A stretch of DNA of 64,000 bases. It comes from Bradyrhizobium manausense (lineage in GTDB: Bacteria > Pseudomonadota > Alphaproteobacteria > Rhizobiales > Xanthobacteraceae). Below, piece by piece: positions 9,257 to 16,969 of this stretch. A model generated the notes under the pieces. That model did not search any database. It was not told the DNA's origin and saw only the letters and a list, made by a program, of their open reading frames with translations. The stretch covers positions 806,001 through 870,000 of the forward strand of contig NZ_JAFCJI010000002.1 of assembly GCF_018131105.1 (NCBI RefSeq). Direction: 5' to 3'. Each line of letters starts with the position of its first letter. Within the stretch, counting starts at the first letter, position 1. The position numbers and the translations under genes were made by a program.

Positions 9257-9478
9257 ATGAGCAACATAACAGCATCCACACAGCCGTTCGTGCTCGCCCG
9301 GCAAGCCCCTGGCTTCATTGGGCGATGCTGGAATGCGATTCAGGAGCGACGCGCACGCGAGAAAGTGCGAGCTGCGTTGTATGGCCTGAATGGCCGCGAG
9401 CTGCACGATATCGGCATTGCCCACTGCGATATCGAGCACATCGTCTCGCACCCGGAAGTCGACCCGCGAGGCATCTGA
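9257..9478 (+). CDS. DUF1127 domain-containing small protein
   Basis: The 73-residue basic protein carries a C-terminal DUF1127 (YjiS-like) motif, seen as 'ALYGLNGRELHDIGI'. DUF1127 proteins are widespread small stress-linked proteins; in other alphaproteobacteria some affect RNA turnover or phosphate and acid responses. Residues 25-50 are Arg-rich and predicted helical. It is divergent from the winged-helix/TPR gene with about 160 bases between starts, which must hold both promoters. Its role in this organism is not inferable. Confidence 0.85.
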   Translation: MSNITASTQPFVLARQAPGFIGRCWNAIQERRAREKVRAALYGLNGRELHDIGIAHCDIEHIVSHPEVDPRGI

Positions 9479-9533
9479 CGGGAGCGCGGTGCCGGGCCGG
9501 TGACGTCTGCAACGGGTCCGGTCGCGCCGCCGG

Positions 9534-9860
9534 TCACGAACCCCTTCCCTGGCGGGGCAGTCCTCCGGTCCGCTCGGCAATGAACCGGGCTACGAACTCG
9601 GAAGCCGAGCCTGGCGTAAAGCCGAATCCGACGGATCTCACGAGACTGGAATGCGCGTGCTTGTCGGCCTCGCCCTCCCAGAGTTCGGCGTAGGCCCACA
9701 AGGTTTCGTCGTCCACGGCCTCGGCTGTCTCCCTCAGACGGCGGAAAATCGCTGCCGCGTTGCCCCGGCGGGGATCGGAGGGGCCCATCGAGCGCCACAT
9801 CTCGGCCTGCTCGAAGAGTTCCCGAAGCGTCAGGCGAAGCGTCTCCACGTCGATTTGCAT
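9534..9860 (-). CDS. Conserved small hypothetical protein
   Basis: A 108-residue soluble, acidic, helix-rich protein starting 'MQIDVETLRLTLRELF'. Its middle part is 'AAIFRRLRETAEAVDD', and it ends in an Arg/Gly tail. The frame stays open upstream to 10082, but the extension is Arg/Pro-rich and looks like noncoding GC-rich sequence, so I start at the ATG at 9860. I do not recognise a family. It is the last member of a possible run of small minus-strand genes from 10489 downward. Confidence 0.6.
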   Translation of the reverse strand: MQIDVETLRLTLRELFEQAEMWRSMGPSDPRRGNAAAIFRRLRETAEAVDDETLWAYAELWEGEADKHAHSSLVRSVGFGFTPGSASEFVARFIAERTGGLPRQGRGS

Positions 9861-9930
9861 GGGAGGGAAGGCCCTCGAAGACAGATGGTTTCTCTGGATT
9901 GCCTGGTCGTCACGTGTCGCGTAGCCAGGC

Positions 9931-10155
9931 TCATTGCGCCGGCTGGCCGTTCGACGCGGACACGCCGCCGTCCACGGCGCTCGGCGCTTGGATAAAATGT
10001 CCCGAGGGGGGACGAGACGATCGGGTCGTCGGGAAGTCCTCGCTACCGCACCCCGGGGCCTTGTCCGGCAGTCGTCCAACATGCCGGACGCGACGCCAAC
10101 TCCAGCGCAATTCGGTCGTTCCTAGAATGCGCCAGCCTGTCGTTCGGATATTCAT
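9931..10155 (-). CDS. Possible small ORF, weakly supported
   Basis: An ATG at 10155 follows the stop of the preceding 38-residue ORF by 10 bases, with GAGG at usable spacing. It could encode 74 residues beginning 'MNIRTTGWRILGTTELRW'. The rest is low in hydrophobic residues and rich in Ser, Gly and Pro, which is poor evidence for a folded protein. Context (tail of a minus-strand run) is the main argument in favour. Confidence 0.3.
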   Translation of the reverse strand: MNIRTTGWRILGTTELRWSWRRVRHVGRLPDKAPGCGSEDFPTTRSSRPPSGHFIQAPSAVDGGVSASNGQPAQ

Positions 10156-10165
10156 TTGCGAGGCC

Positions 10166-10282
10166 TCACCGGAAGACGGCCATGAGAAGGCCGGCAAGGA
10201 AGATCACGAAGCCGATGGTGGCGATTCCCAGACAGATACGGGCCGGAAATGCATGGGTTTCAACGTGGGGGTCTCGGATCAT
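10166..10282 (-). CDS. 38-residue single-pass membrane protein
   Basis: This short ORF starts three bases after the stop of the 67-residue gene at 10286. It encodes a polar N-terminus of about 14 residues, then one hydrophobic helix 'ICLGIATIGFVIFLAGLL', ending 'MAVFR'. A single clean transmembrane segment in so short a frame, with coupled spacing to the gene upstream, favours a real gene. No strong ribosome site of its own is seen, so translation would depend on the upstream gene. Family unknown. Confidence 0.5.
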   Translation of the reverse strand: MIRDPHVETHAFPARICLGIATIGFVIFLAGLLMAVFR

Positions 10283-10285
10283 GTC

Positions 10286-10489
10286 TCAGCTTCGCATCCG
10301 CGGGCCAGGCGATTTCAGCCACTCGCTCATGTGCAGGCCGGTGTCGCACTCGCGAGCTTTGCGCAACAGGTGCTCTCGCGCGCTACCTGGCGAAGATTTT
10401 CCGGCCCTTGCGCGCAGGCGATCGGCTTCCGCCATAAGGCGTGCCTCCAAGGACTCGGTTTGCTTGAACCGACGCCGGCGCTTGATCAT
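10286..10489 (-). CDS. Small basic conserved protein of rhizobial type
   Basis: The 67-residue Arg/Lys-rich protein begins 'MIKRRRRFKQTESLEARL' and ends with 'GLHMSEWLKSPGPRMRS'. From general knowledge, short proteins with this opening and the 'MSEWL.SPG' ending recur in Bradyrhizobium and related genomes as unnamed conserved proteins. A strong AAAGGAG ribosome site precedes the ATG. It is probably cytosolic and helical. It is the first gene of a small minus-strand run. No function is known. Confidence 0.75.
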   Translation of the reverse strand: MIKRRRRFKQTESLEARLMAEADRLRARAGKSSPGSAREHLLRKARECDTGLHMSEWLKSPGPRMRS

Positions 10490-10743
10490 GGAGCGCTCCT
10501 TTCTGGTCCGAGAGAGGTGCGAGCGCTGTGATGAGCGTTGCCATCACCCACGAACTGCTGCGGCAGCGGGGTGATGAGCGAAGCTTGCCAAAGGCGAAAA
10601 GCCGACACGACAACCTAGGTTAACGCGGTCGAAGCTTTATTTCTGGGTGCAACTGGAACTTGTCGCAGCGGGCCGCGCGGTGAGGTTCGGTCTAGGAACG
10701 TTGCCAGGTGCTGTCTGGTTGATAGCTCGGAGAACCAATCTCG

Positions 10744-10881
10744 ATGCGCCGCAGCAGAACGCGACTCAAATACCAGATATCCGGCCAGGCTCGCCGACGC
10801 GATCGGCGAGTTGGCGTCGAGGAAGACGAAGAAGGTATCGAGGACTGGATGGTCGGCGGAGGCGACAGTCCGTCAACTTGA
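10744..10881 (+). CDS. Possible 45-residue ORF in an otherwise empty stretch
   Basis: Between 10490 and 10872 no clear gene is present. The only candidate is this frame. It encodes a protein with a basic half ('MRRSRTRLKYQISGQARRRD') and an acidic half ('VEEDEEGIEDWMVGGG'). Its amino-acid balance is better than random, but the ribosome site is weak and it overlaps the convergent PAS gene by nine bases. The remaining 250 bases must hold the promoter of the small basic gene on the minus strand; I see no other structure. Confidence 0.25.
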   Translation: MRRSRTRLKYQISGQARRRDRRVGVEEDEEGIEDWMVGGGDSPST

Positions 10882-11496
10882 ACTGCGAAAGCCGACGATC
10901 TCCTCGACCCTCGCTCGGGATGCCGCAAGTCCCTCCTGCGTTTCCCGCACGATCGCACGCGCCGCCAAAATGGCCTTGTCAGCGCGTTGCAAAGGATCAT
11001 CCGCAGGGTTTGGTTTCAAAAGAACAGGCGCATACGGTCCGTTTTGTCTCGACAACACGGCCGCAGTGGCGTCGGTCACATGATGGACGACCGCAATGAT
11101 CGACCCCTTGTCATCGAGCACCGGCCAGTTTTTCGGATGCCAATAGCGCACCTGCCATGGCCGGTCCTGCGGCTGGATGTCATATCGTTGCAGCGCCATG
11201 GTGTGCCCGCGCGCTTCATGAAGCACCTTTTCGAATGAAGCGCTCAGCTTGTTGACGCCATCTGCAAGTGTCGCATGCGGATTGTCGGGAAATGCCTCGA
11301 ACATCTGCAATCCGGCGAGCGTGTCCCGCGACCGGATCACCTCGCGAAGATAGCTCTCGTTCGCATTGACGATCTTGAGGTCCGGCGTGAGCAACAAGAC
11401 CGGGATCGGCGAATGTTCGAATAACCGACGCCAGGCGTTTTGTGCCTCGGCCATCAAGGCTTCCGGCGACCGAAAATTGGGTTGCGTGATGGTCAT
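10873..11496 (-). CDS. PAS domain protein
   Basis: A 207-residue cytosolic protein. Residues 15-145 look like a PAS domain: 'WRRLFEHSPIPVLLLTPDL' opens it, 'IVNANESYLREVIRSRDTL' follows, and 'VLDDKGSIIAVVHHVTDAT' closes it. The last 60 residues are helical and carry no kinase, cyclase or DNA-binding motif. This is therefore a stand-alone sensor, perhaps acting by protein contact. The ligand is unknown. A 12-base G tract lies 37 bases before the start codon, close to where the promoter is expected. Confidence 0.8.
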   Translation of the reverse strand: MTITQPNFRSPEALMAEAQNAWRRLFEHSPIPVLLLTPDLKIVNANESYLREVIRSRDTLAGLQMFEAFPDNPHATLADGVNKLSASFEKVLHEARGHTMALQRYDIQPQDRPWQVRYWHPKNWPVLDDKGSIIAVVHHVTDATAAVLSRQNGPYAPVLLKPNPADDPLQRADKAILAARAIVRETQEGLAASRARVEEIVGFRSSS

Positions 11497-11532
11497 GGCA
11501 AGACCGTGACTTCAGGACAACACACCGACGGT

Positions 11533-11544
11533 GGGGGGGGGGGG
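11533..11544. repeat. Homopolymeric tract of 12 G
   Basis: Twelve consecutive G on the plus strand (C on the minus strand), upstream of the PAS gene and outside any supported CDS. Long G tracts slip during replication and are also prone to assembly error. Confidence 0.9.
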
Positions 11545-11631
11545 TACCATACAATCAGGCGCCGAAGTTCGTATAGCCCCCTTTGCGAACGAAAAAAACC
11601 GCACGGAACACAGGGGCTTATGCGTGGAGAA

Positions 11632-11868
11632 TTACGGCTCGAGCGCCTTCTGGATATCGTCTCGGTGCTGGATGAAGAGATCTTGGCTTGCGCAGAATTC
11701 GTCCAGCAGGCCTTTGGCCATTGTTACGTCGTGGCCGCGTCGCGCAAGATCATGAATCCGATGCTCCTGCTCGGCGATCCGTCGCTCACCTTCGGCAACA
11801 TGCCGCTCCGCCTGCTCCAAATGGCGGACGTGCATCGCGCGATCGGCGACGGACAGGCGGCGAGGCAT
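11632..11868 (-). CDS. Small conserved hypothetical protein, helical
   Basis: The 78-residue protein starts 'MPRRLSVADRAMHVRHL' and is charged and predicted entirely helical ('VAEGERRIAEQEHRIHDLA', possible coiled coil). It ends with 'LFIQHRDDIQKALEP'. The ATG at 11868 has GAGGGGAG upstream; the open frame extends further but with Arg-rich noncoding composition. Similar short proteins occur in rhizobia as unnamed families. It sits upstream of, and in the same direction as, the PAS gene, separated by about 135 bases. No function can be assigned. Confidence 0.65.
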   Translation of the reverse strand: MPRRLSVADRAMHVRHLEQAERHVAEGERRIAEQEHRIHDLARRGHDVTMAKGLLDEFCASQDLFIQHRDDIQKALEP

Positions 11869-12037
11869 CGACCGCTCCCCTCTCAGGCGGGAGCACAATC
11901 GGTCTCTCAGCCACCGACGCCTGGGCATAGCCTTGGCCGATGATGCCGACAGCTTAGCACAAGTCGGCCCGGAATGCCCACTGGCAATGACAGATCCGCA
12001 ATTGTGACAACTGGCAAGGGCCCTGACGATGTTGGAC

Positions 12038-13123
12038 TTACGGGTTTGCCGCCGCCGCGGCGGTCGCCACATATTTCGTGTAGAATTCGGCGACGCGGCC
12101 GCGCCACATGCCGACGAACGCCTCTGACGTCACGTTATCCACCGACTTCCAGGTACGCTTGAACGCCGGAAGTGCATTGCCCCAGATCGCGCGTTTGCAC
12201 CACCTCTCGCCCTTCTCCCTGCCTTCGCTGGTGGCGCACATGGATTTCCAGGCGGTGCGAGTGGGCCGGCTGATGTGCTCAGCGGCGCCTTCCCAGCCCT
12301 GCTGATGGATCAGGTAAAGATCGCTCATGTCCGGCTTGCGGTGCGTGATCCACTCGAACTGGATGCCTTCGGTAATGATCTTGTAGGCGGCCGCAACGGC
12401 GTTGTCGCGCGGGCTGCGAATCTGCCCGAAGCCGAACTTCCCGAACTCATACTGGCTCAGCTGAAACAGGCCGATATACGAGCCTGTGCGTTGATTGGGG
12501 TTGAAACCGGATTCGATCTTGGCAACCGCCATCATGAAATTGGAATCGAGACCGAACGCGTCGGAAGCGCGCTTGATCTCTTCTGCCGGCGTTCCGACCG
12601 GGATGTCCTTGAACGCACGCAAGACGATCTCCGCCGGCTTCTCGGCGGGCGGCAGCTCGGACCAGACGTAGTAGATCAGATAGCGGAAATCCTGCGTCGA
12701 CGCCGCTTTCGGAGCATTGTCGGACGCATCGCGTGCGGCCGGCAGCGGCTGGACGATGTCCTGTCCCAACGACGCCAGTTTCGGCGCGACGGGCTCATCG
12801 GCGATTTCGGCCGCAGCGCTCAACGGCGCGGGACCTGCTGACGTCACCGCGCCAGGCTCTGCGCCTTCAGCCCGAAGCGCTGCTCCAAGTCTGGCGGATG
12901 CCTCCGCGTATTCTTCAGGCGTCGCCAAATTTGCAGGAGCCGCCATGTTCGCGGGGGCGGCCAAGTTCTTCGCAGGAACCGCAATGCTTGCAGGTGCCGC
13001 GATGTTTGCTGCCGCTTCCGGCATGACATCCGGCACGATCGCGGCCGGTCTGTTTGAGGCGGCCAGATAAAGTCCCACGCACGCGATGACACCGGCGATG
13101 CAGCTGGTGTGCAAAGCCTTCAT
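12038..13123 (-). CDS. Lytic transglycosylase-like (SLT fold) exported protein
   Basis: The protein begins with a signal-like hydrophobic segment (residues 5-22). Then comes a low-complexity Ala/Pro region with degenerate repeats of the type 'AAPAN' (about residues 38-70), a linker, and a C-terminal SLT-like domain from about residue 190. There 'MMAVAKIESGFNPNQRTGSY' carries the likely catalytic Glu and 'IGLFQLSQYEFGKFG' resembles the GLMQ segment. Such enzymes cleave peptidoglycan glycan strands in the periplasm. Length is 361 residues. The repeat region probably spans the envelope or is flexible. It stands alone on the minus strand. Confidence 0.8.
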   Translation of the reverse strand: MKALHTSCIAGVIACVGLYLAASNRPAAIVPDVMPEAAANIAAPASIAVPAKNLAAPANMAAPANLATPEEYAEASARLGAALRAEGAEPGAVTSAGPAPLSAAAEIADEPVAPKLASLGQDIVQPLPAARDASDNAPKAASTQDFRYLIYYVWSELPPAEKPAEIVLRAFKDIPVGTPAEEIKRASDAFGLDSNFMMAVAKIESGFNPNQRTGSYIGLFQLSQYEFGKFGFGQIRSPRDNAVAAAYKIITEGIQFEWITHRKPDMSDLYLIHQQGWEGAAEHISRPTRTAWKSMCATSEGREKGERWCKRAIWGNALPAFKRTWKSVDNVTSEAFVGMWRGRVAEFYTKYVATAAAAANP

Positions 13124-13379
13124 TGCCCGAAGTCCACGGATGGCTTCTGTAACAAGGGTGTTCGCATGTTCCTGCGGCCTGTGGTCAGCCTCCTTCGTAA
13201 AATCTTAAGGTTTAAATGTGGTGAACGAGAGCGGGCGTTGATCCGACGATGGCGTTGGCGCTTCCGTGAGGAACGTCACACAATGGGGAGGCGCGGCACA
13301 GAGCACTCGCCTGTTTCCGCAAGAATCCGGGCATTTTGAACCGTGCGCGGAACAAGTGTGACCGACGTCGCAGAGCCGG

Positions 13380-14678
13380 GTGAAGGGTTCCAATATCTGC
13401 AACGGGATCGTTTCATGGATCGGAAGCACTCCCGTGAAGAACCATTTTGCACTGCTGGATCCGCTGCGCTTCGCCACCGCCCTCGGGGTCGCCATTTTTC
13501 ACCAGATGTTCTGGTCCTGGGCCTGGGTCTCGATTGGCGTCTCCGGCTTCGAGCGTTACGTCTCCGCCGAAGTCATCTATCCGTCCGCTGCGCCCTTCAC
13601 ATGGTTCGGCTGGGTGGGCGTCGAGATCTTCTTTGTCATTTCCGGCTTCGTCATCGCGAATTCCGCGTGCAAATCGTCGCCGGGCGAATTTTTGCTCGGC
13701 CGCGCACTCAGGCTTTATCCGGCGGTTTGGGTTTGTGCGACCACGACCCTCCTCGTTTTGCTGATCTTCGGCAGTGGACCGGCATCCGAATTCATCCTGC
13801 CCTACATCCACGCCATGCTGATGGTCCCCAAGGGGGTTACGGGTCAGTGGCTTGATGGCGTCTACTGGACGCTGGCTGCCGAGACCGCGTTTTACGGGCT
13901 CGTGTACTGCGCCATGCTCACGAAGAAGGTCACGCTGAGGCACCTGGCTTTGGGTCTCACCATCTACAGCGCGATCTTCAACGCTTTCTCGCTGGTGGTG
14001 CTGTCGTGCACGACGCCGTCCGATTTGCCCTATCTCATCATTCTGATGTTTCGGGTGCCGGCCGCAGCATATTTGTTGAATCATGGCTGCTTCTTTGCGC
14101 TGGGCATCTGGCTGTTCATTTCCGCAAACAGGGAATTGACCAAGCTCGAACGCATCGCCGTCGCCGTCACCTGTCTTTCGGGGGCCGCGGAGATCTACTA
14201 TTTTGCGTCGTTCTTCCTGACGAGCATTCCCGCCATCGCGGACCAGTCGGCGCTGGTGCCGATCGTGGTGTGGGGTGCCGCGGTGCTGCTCATCGCCTTC
14301 GCCGCGAACCGCAACAGGAACAGGCGCGCTGCTGGTATCGCTTCTCCCGAAGCGCCGGCCTATTGGAGAACGCTCGGCCTGATCACCTATCCGTTCTATC
14401 TCATGCACAACGTCGTCGGCACCGCGATCATTCGTGCGCTGGTCGATGCCGGCCTCGATGCCACCACGGCCGTGTGCGTCCAACTGGGCATCGTTGTCCT
14501 GATCTGCTGGTTCATTTGCGCGAAGGTCGAGCCCGCCATCAGGGGTGCGATGACCCAAACGATGACATATTTCGGACAGCTTCCGGAACGACTGCCAAAA
14601 TCGAAGCGCCCGAGGTTTTCCCGGGGGCTGGGCCTTCGGCCGCCCGTCCCGGCAAGGATGATCGCTACGCTGCAATAG
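13380..14678 (+). CDS. Acyltransferase family 3 membrane protein (OafA-like)
   Basis: This multi-pass inner-membrane protein has about ten hydrophobic segments. The opening 'LLDPLRFATALGVAIFHQMF' and 'GWVGVEIFFVISGFVIANSA' are typical of acyltransferase-3 proteins, with the conserved His and the 'FF(V/I)ISGFVI' segment. Such enzymes O-acylate sugars of surface polysaccharides or other envelope substrates. The start is uncertain: ATG at 13380, or GTG at 13434, which directly precedes the conserved core. The alpha/beta hydrolase gene follows 63 bases downstream and may be co-transcribed. Confidence 0.85.
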   Translation: MKGSNICNGIVSWIGSTPVKNHFALLDPLRFATALGVAIFHQMFWSWAWVSIGVSGFERYVSAEVIYPSAAPFTWFGWVGVEIFFVISGFVIANSACKSSPGEFLLGRALRLYPAVWVCATTTLLVLLIFGSGPASEFILPYIHAMLMVPKGVTGQWLDGVYWTLAAETAFYGLVYCAMLTKKVTLRHLALGLTIYSAIFNAFSLVVLSCTTPSDLPYLIILMFRVPAAAYLLNHGCFFALGIWLFISANRELTKLERIAVAVTCLSGAAEIYYFASFFLTSIPAIADQSALVPIVVWGAAVLLIAFAANRNRNRRAAGIASPEAPAYWRTLGLITYPFYLMHNVVGTAIIRALVDAGLDATTAVCVQLGIVVLICWFICAKVEPAIRGAMTQTMTYFGQLPERLPKSKRPRFSRGLGLRPPVPARMIATLQ

Positions 14679-14741
14679 AAGATGGCCTGCTGGAGCCATC
14701 GCGCCTTAGACTGACTTGCTGAACTCGGCAGGACGCATCGG

Positions 14742-15695
14742 ATGAAAGTCACCAGGGAGATGGTGGATGAAGACCTGCGCGGCCGATATGCCTTTGGACG
14801 GGTCATCGCAAGCTTCGTTCACACGAAATGGTTCTCTCTGCTCGTATTCCGTTTCTCTGCGGCCGTTTTACGGGGACGCAACATCAGGGGACTTATCTGC
14901 CGAGAGCGACACATTCCAAGCACGAATGGCGGGGCGCCCATTCGATTGAGAGTCTATCGACCAACCGCCGCAGCCGGACCGCTGCCGATCATGCTCTACA
15001 TGCACGGTGGCGGTTACGTTCACGGGGTGCCTGAGCAGTTCGGCTCGATCCTCAAGGACTTCATCGATACGGAGCCGTGCATCATCGTCGCGCCGGACTA
15101 TCGAAAGGCCGTTGAAGCGCCGTACCCGGCCGCATTCAATGACTGCTACGACACCCTGCTATGGATCAGGGATCATGCGGCCTGCCTCGGCGGAAGGGGT
15201 GACAAATTCATCGTGGCGGGCCATAGCGCGGGCGGAGGGCTCGCGGCCGCCGTCTCGCTCAAGGCGACCGATACCGACGACGCAAGAATAGCATTTCAGA
15301 TGCCGGTCTATCCGATGATCGATGACCGGCAGACCAGCGCATCCGTCATCGGCAACGACGCACCCGTCTGGGATGAAAAAGCCAACAGACTGGCATGGGC
15401 CCGCTATCTCGACGGCGTGGAGACCATTCCGCCTTACGCGGCTGCGGCACGCTGCACGGACTACGCGAAATTGCCGCCGACGATCACGTTCGTCGGCAGT
15501 CTCGAGCCATTTCGGGATGAAACGAAAATCTACGTCGAGAACCTTCGCCGGGCCAACATTGCGGTCGCGTTCGAAATCTTCGACGGCGCATATCATGGTT
15601 TTGATATGATGGTGCCGGGCGCTCCGATCAGCAGGCGCGCACATCGGTTCCTGATGGTAAACTTCCAGAGGTTTGTTCAGCGATATTTCAATTAG
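14742..15695 (+). CDS. Alpha/beta hydrolase, hormone-sensitive-lipase type
   Basis: The 317-residue esterase-like protein has the oxyanion motif 'MHGGGYVHG', the nucleophile elbow 'GHSAGGG', and a probable acid and His in 'GSLEPFRDE' and 'DGAYHGFD'. This order matches the HSL/GDXG family of carboxylesterases acting on short acyl esters. No signal peptide is obvious. It follows the acyltransferase gene in the same direction, so the pair may add and remove acyl groups, but that is inference. Downstream it converges on the LuxR gene. Confidence 0.9.
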   Translation: MKVTREMVDEDLRGRYAFGRVIASFVHTKWFSLLVFRFSAAVLRGRNIRGLICRERHIPSTNGGAPIRLRVYRPTAAAGPLPIMLYMHGGGYVHGVPEQFGSILKDFIDTEPCIIVAPDYRKAVEAPYPAAFNDCYDTLLWIRDHAACLGGRGDKFIVAGHSAGGGLAAAVSLKATDTDDARIAFQMPVYPMIDDRQTSASVIGNDAPVWDEKANRLAWARYLDGVETIPPYAAAARCTDYAKLPPTITFVGSLEPFRDETKIYVENLRRANIAVAFEIFDGAYHGFDMMVPGAPISRRAHRFLMVNFQRFVQRYFN

Positions 15696-15702
15696 GTTGC
15701 CC

Positions 15703-16485
15703 TCAGTTCAGGGCATGCGGACCGGCCAGCAGGCCCAGCACGATTGCAAACAATTCGTTCTGCGAGGAAATGCCGAGCCGCTCGTAAGCGCGCTTGCGAT
15801 AGGTCAGGGTCGAATGCAGGCTGATGCCGAGTGCTTGCGAGATCGCCTCGGAGCTGAAGCCGAGCAGGATGCGGCGGCAGACGTCCTGCTCGCGTGGTGT
15901 CAGCATGGAGAGCGGCGCGCGGGTCGCGAACAACGTGGCGAGGTTCTGGTCGGGCGTCGCCGCCTGCTGGAAGTGGCGTGCGACGCTGGCGCCGATCGCC
16001 GGCGCGATGGTCCGGAGCCGCGCGCGCTCGATATCACCAAAACGGCCCTGGGACGTGATGCGGTAGAAATTGACATAGAAGCAGGTGTCGCCGGTCCAGA
16101 TCGCGGTGGCGCATTTGTCGACGATGTCGGAGTCGTTGAAGAAGATCTTTCGGTAGCGCGCGCCATACATGCGCGGCGCGAATGAGGGCAGCATGATCGG
16201 CGCACCGCCCTCGCCTTCGAACAGCGCGTCGCGGTTCGGATCGGATTCGTGGAACTGGCCGGCATAGGCGGCGCCGAGATCGCTGCCGGTCGGGATATTG
16301 CCGGCATCGAGCAGGCAGCTCGCCGCGCCCGCGCGGCTCAGGCCGAACACCATGCAATGGCCGACGCCGGCCTGCCGGCGCAAGGTGTCGATGAGGACAT
16401 CAGGGAAGTCCGGCCGGCCGATCGCCAGTACCGTTCGTGTCACATCGCCGGCCGCCAGCTTCGGAGCCATCTCGTGGAGCCGCAT
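15703..16485 (-). CDS. LuxR-family transcription regulator
   Basis: The last 65 residues form a LuxR/GerE helix-turn-helix: 'LTPREQDVCRRILLGFSSE' and 'SLHSTLTYRKRAYERLGI'. The first 190 residues are a sensory region with no recognised autoinducer or receiver motif. The ATG at 16485 is preceded by GGAGGAAACG, giving 260 residues; the open frame extends upstream without a ribosome site. Signal and targets are unknown. It is transcribed away from the DUF2200 gene block as a single unit. Confidence 0.85.
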   Translation of the reverse strand: MRLHEMAPKLAAGDVTRTVLAIGRPDFPDVLIDTLRRQAGVGHCMVFGLSRAGAASCLLDAGNIPTGSDLGAAYAGQFHESDPNRDALFEGEGGAPIMLPSFAPRMYGARYRKIFFNDSDIVDKCATAIWTGDTCFYVNFYRITSQGRFGDIERARLRTIAPAIGASVARHFQQAATPDQNLATLFATRAPLSMLTPREQDVCRRILLGFSSEAISQALGISLHSTLTYRKRAYERLGISSQNELFAIVLGLLAGPHALN

Positions 16486-16602
16486 CGTTTCCTCCCAGGC
16501 TCTTTTGCGGACAATTAGCAGCGATGGCGGTAGGGCGGAAGACGGATTTCGCCGGCACCCGTTGCGCAATGCCGCCGGGCCAAATGGACAGAGGGGCTCT
16601 GC

Positions 16603-16962
16603 TCAGGACTCCGCTTTTCGCAGGATCTTGTCCATCGTCTTTCCCTTGGCCAGCTCATCGATCAGCTTGTCGAGATAGCGGATCTCTCGCATCAGAGGTT
16701 CCTTGATCTCCTCGACCCGAACGCCGCAAACGACACCTTTGATCATGGCTCGCTGGGGATTGATCCGAGGCGCTTTCGCAAAGAAGGTTTCAAAGTCCGC
16801 CTGCTTTTTTAGTTGAGCTTCGAGCTCCTTCTGATCATAGCCTGTCAGCCAGGAGATCACCTGGTCGACCTCGGCTTTCGTCCGTCCCTTCTTCTCCGCC
16901 TTCGCAACATAAAGCGGGTAAACGCTGGCGAAGCTGGTTGTGTAGATCCGGTGTTTCGACAC
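16603..16962 (-). CDS. DUF2200 family protein
   Basis: A 119-residue cytosolic protein with the family hallmarks 'SVYPLYVAKAEKKGRTKAEV' and 'ISWLTGYDQKELEAQL', and a C-terminal 'MREIRYLDKLIDELAKGK'. DUF2200 proteins have no assigned biochemical role, although some genomes annotate relatives as response-type proteins. The gene begins seven bases after the stop of the luciferase-like monooxygenase gene on the same strand, so the two are probably one transcript. Confidence 0.88.
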   Translation of the reverse strand: MSKHRIYTTSFASVYPLYVAKAEKKGRTKAEVDQVISWLTGYDQKELEAQLKKQADFETFFAKAPRINPQRAMIKGVVCGVRVEEIKEPLMREIRYLDKLIDELAKGKTMDKILRKAES

Positions 16963-16969
16963 GAGCCCC

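Noticed and set aside
10383..10613. 76-codon minus-strand frame overlapping the 67-residue gene
   Set aside because: It is out of frame with the small basic gene, which has the better ribosome site, and has a random-looking Ser/Arg composition.
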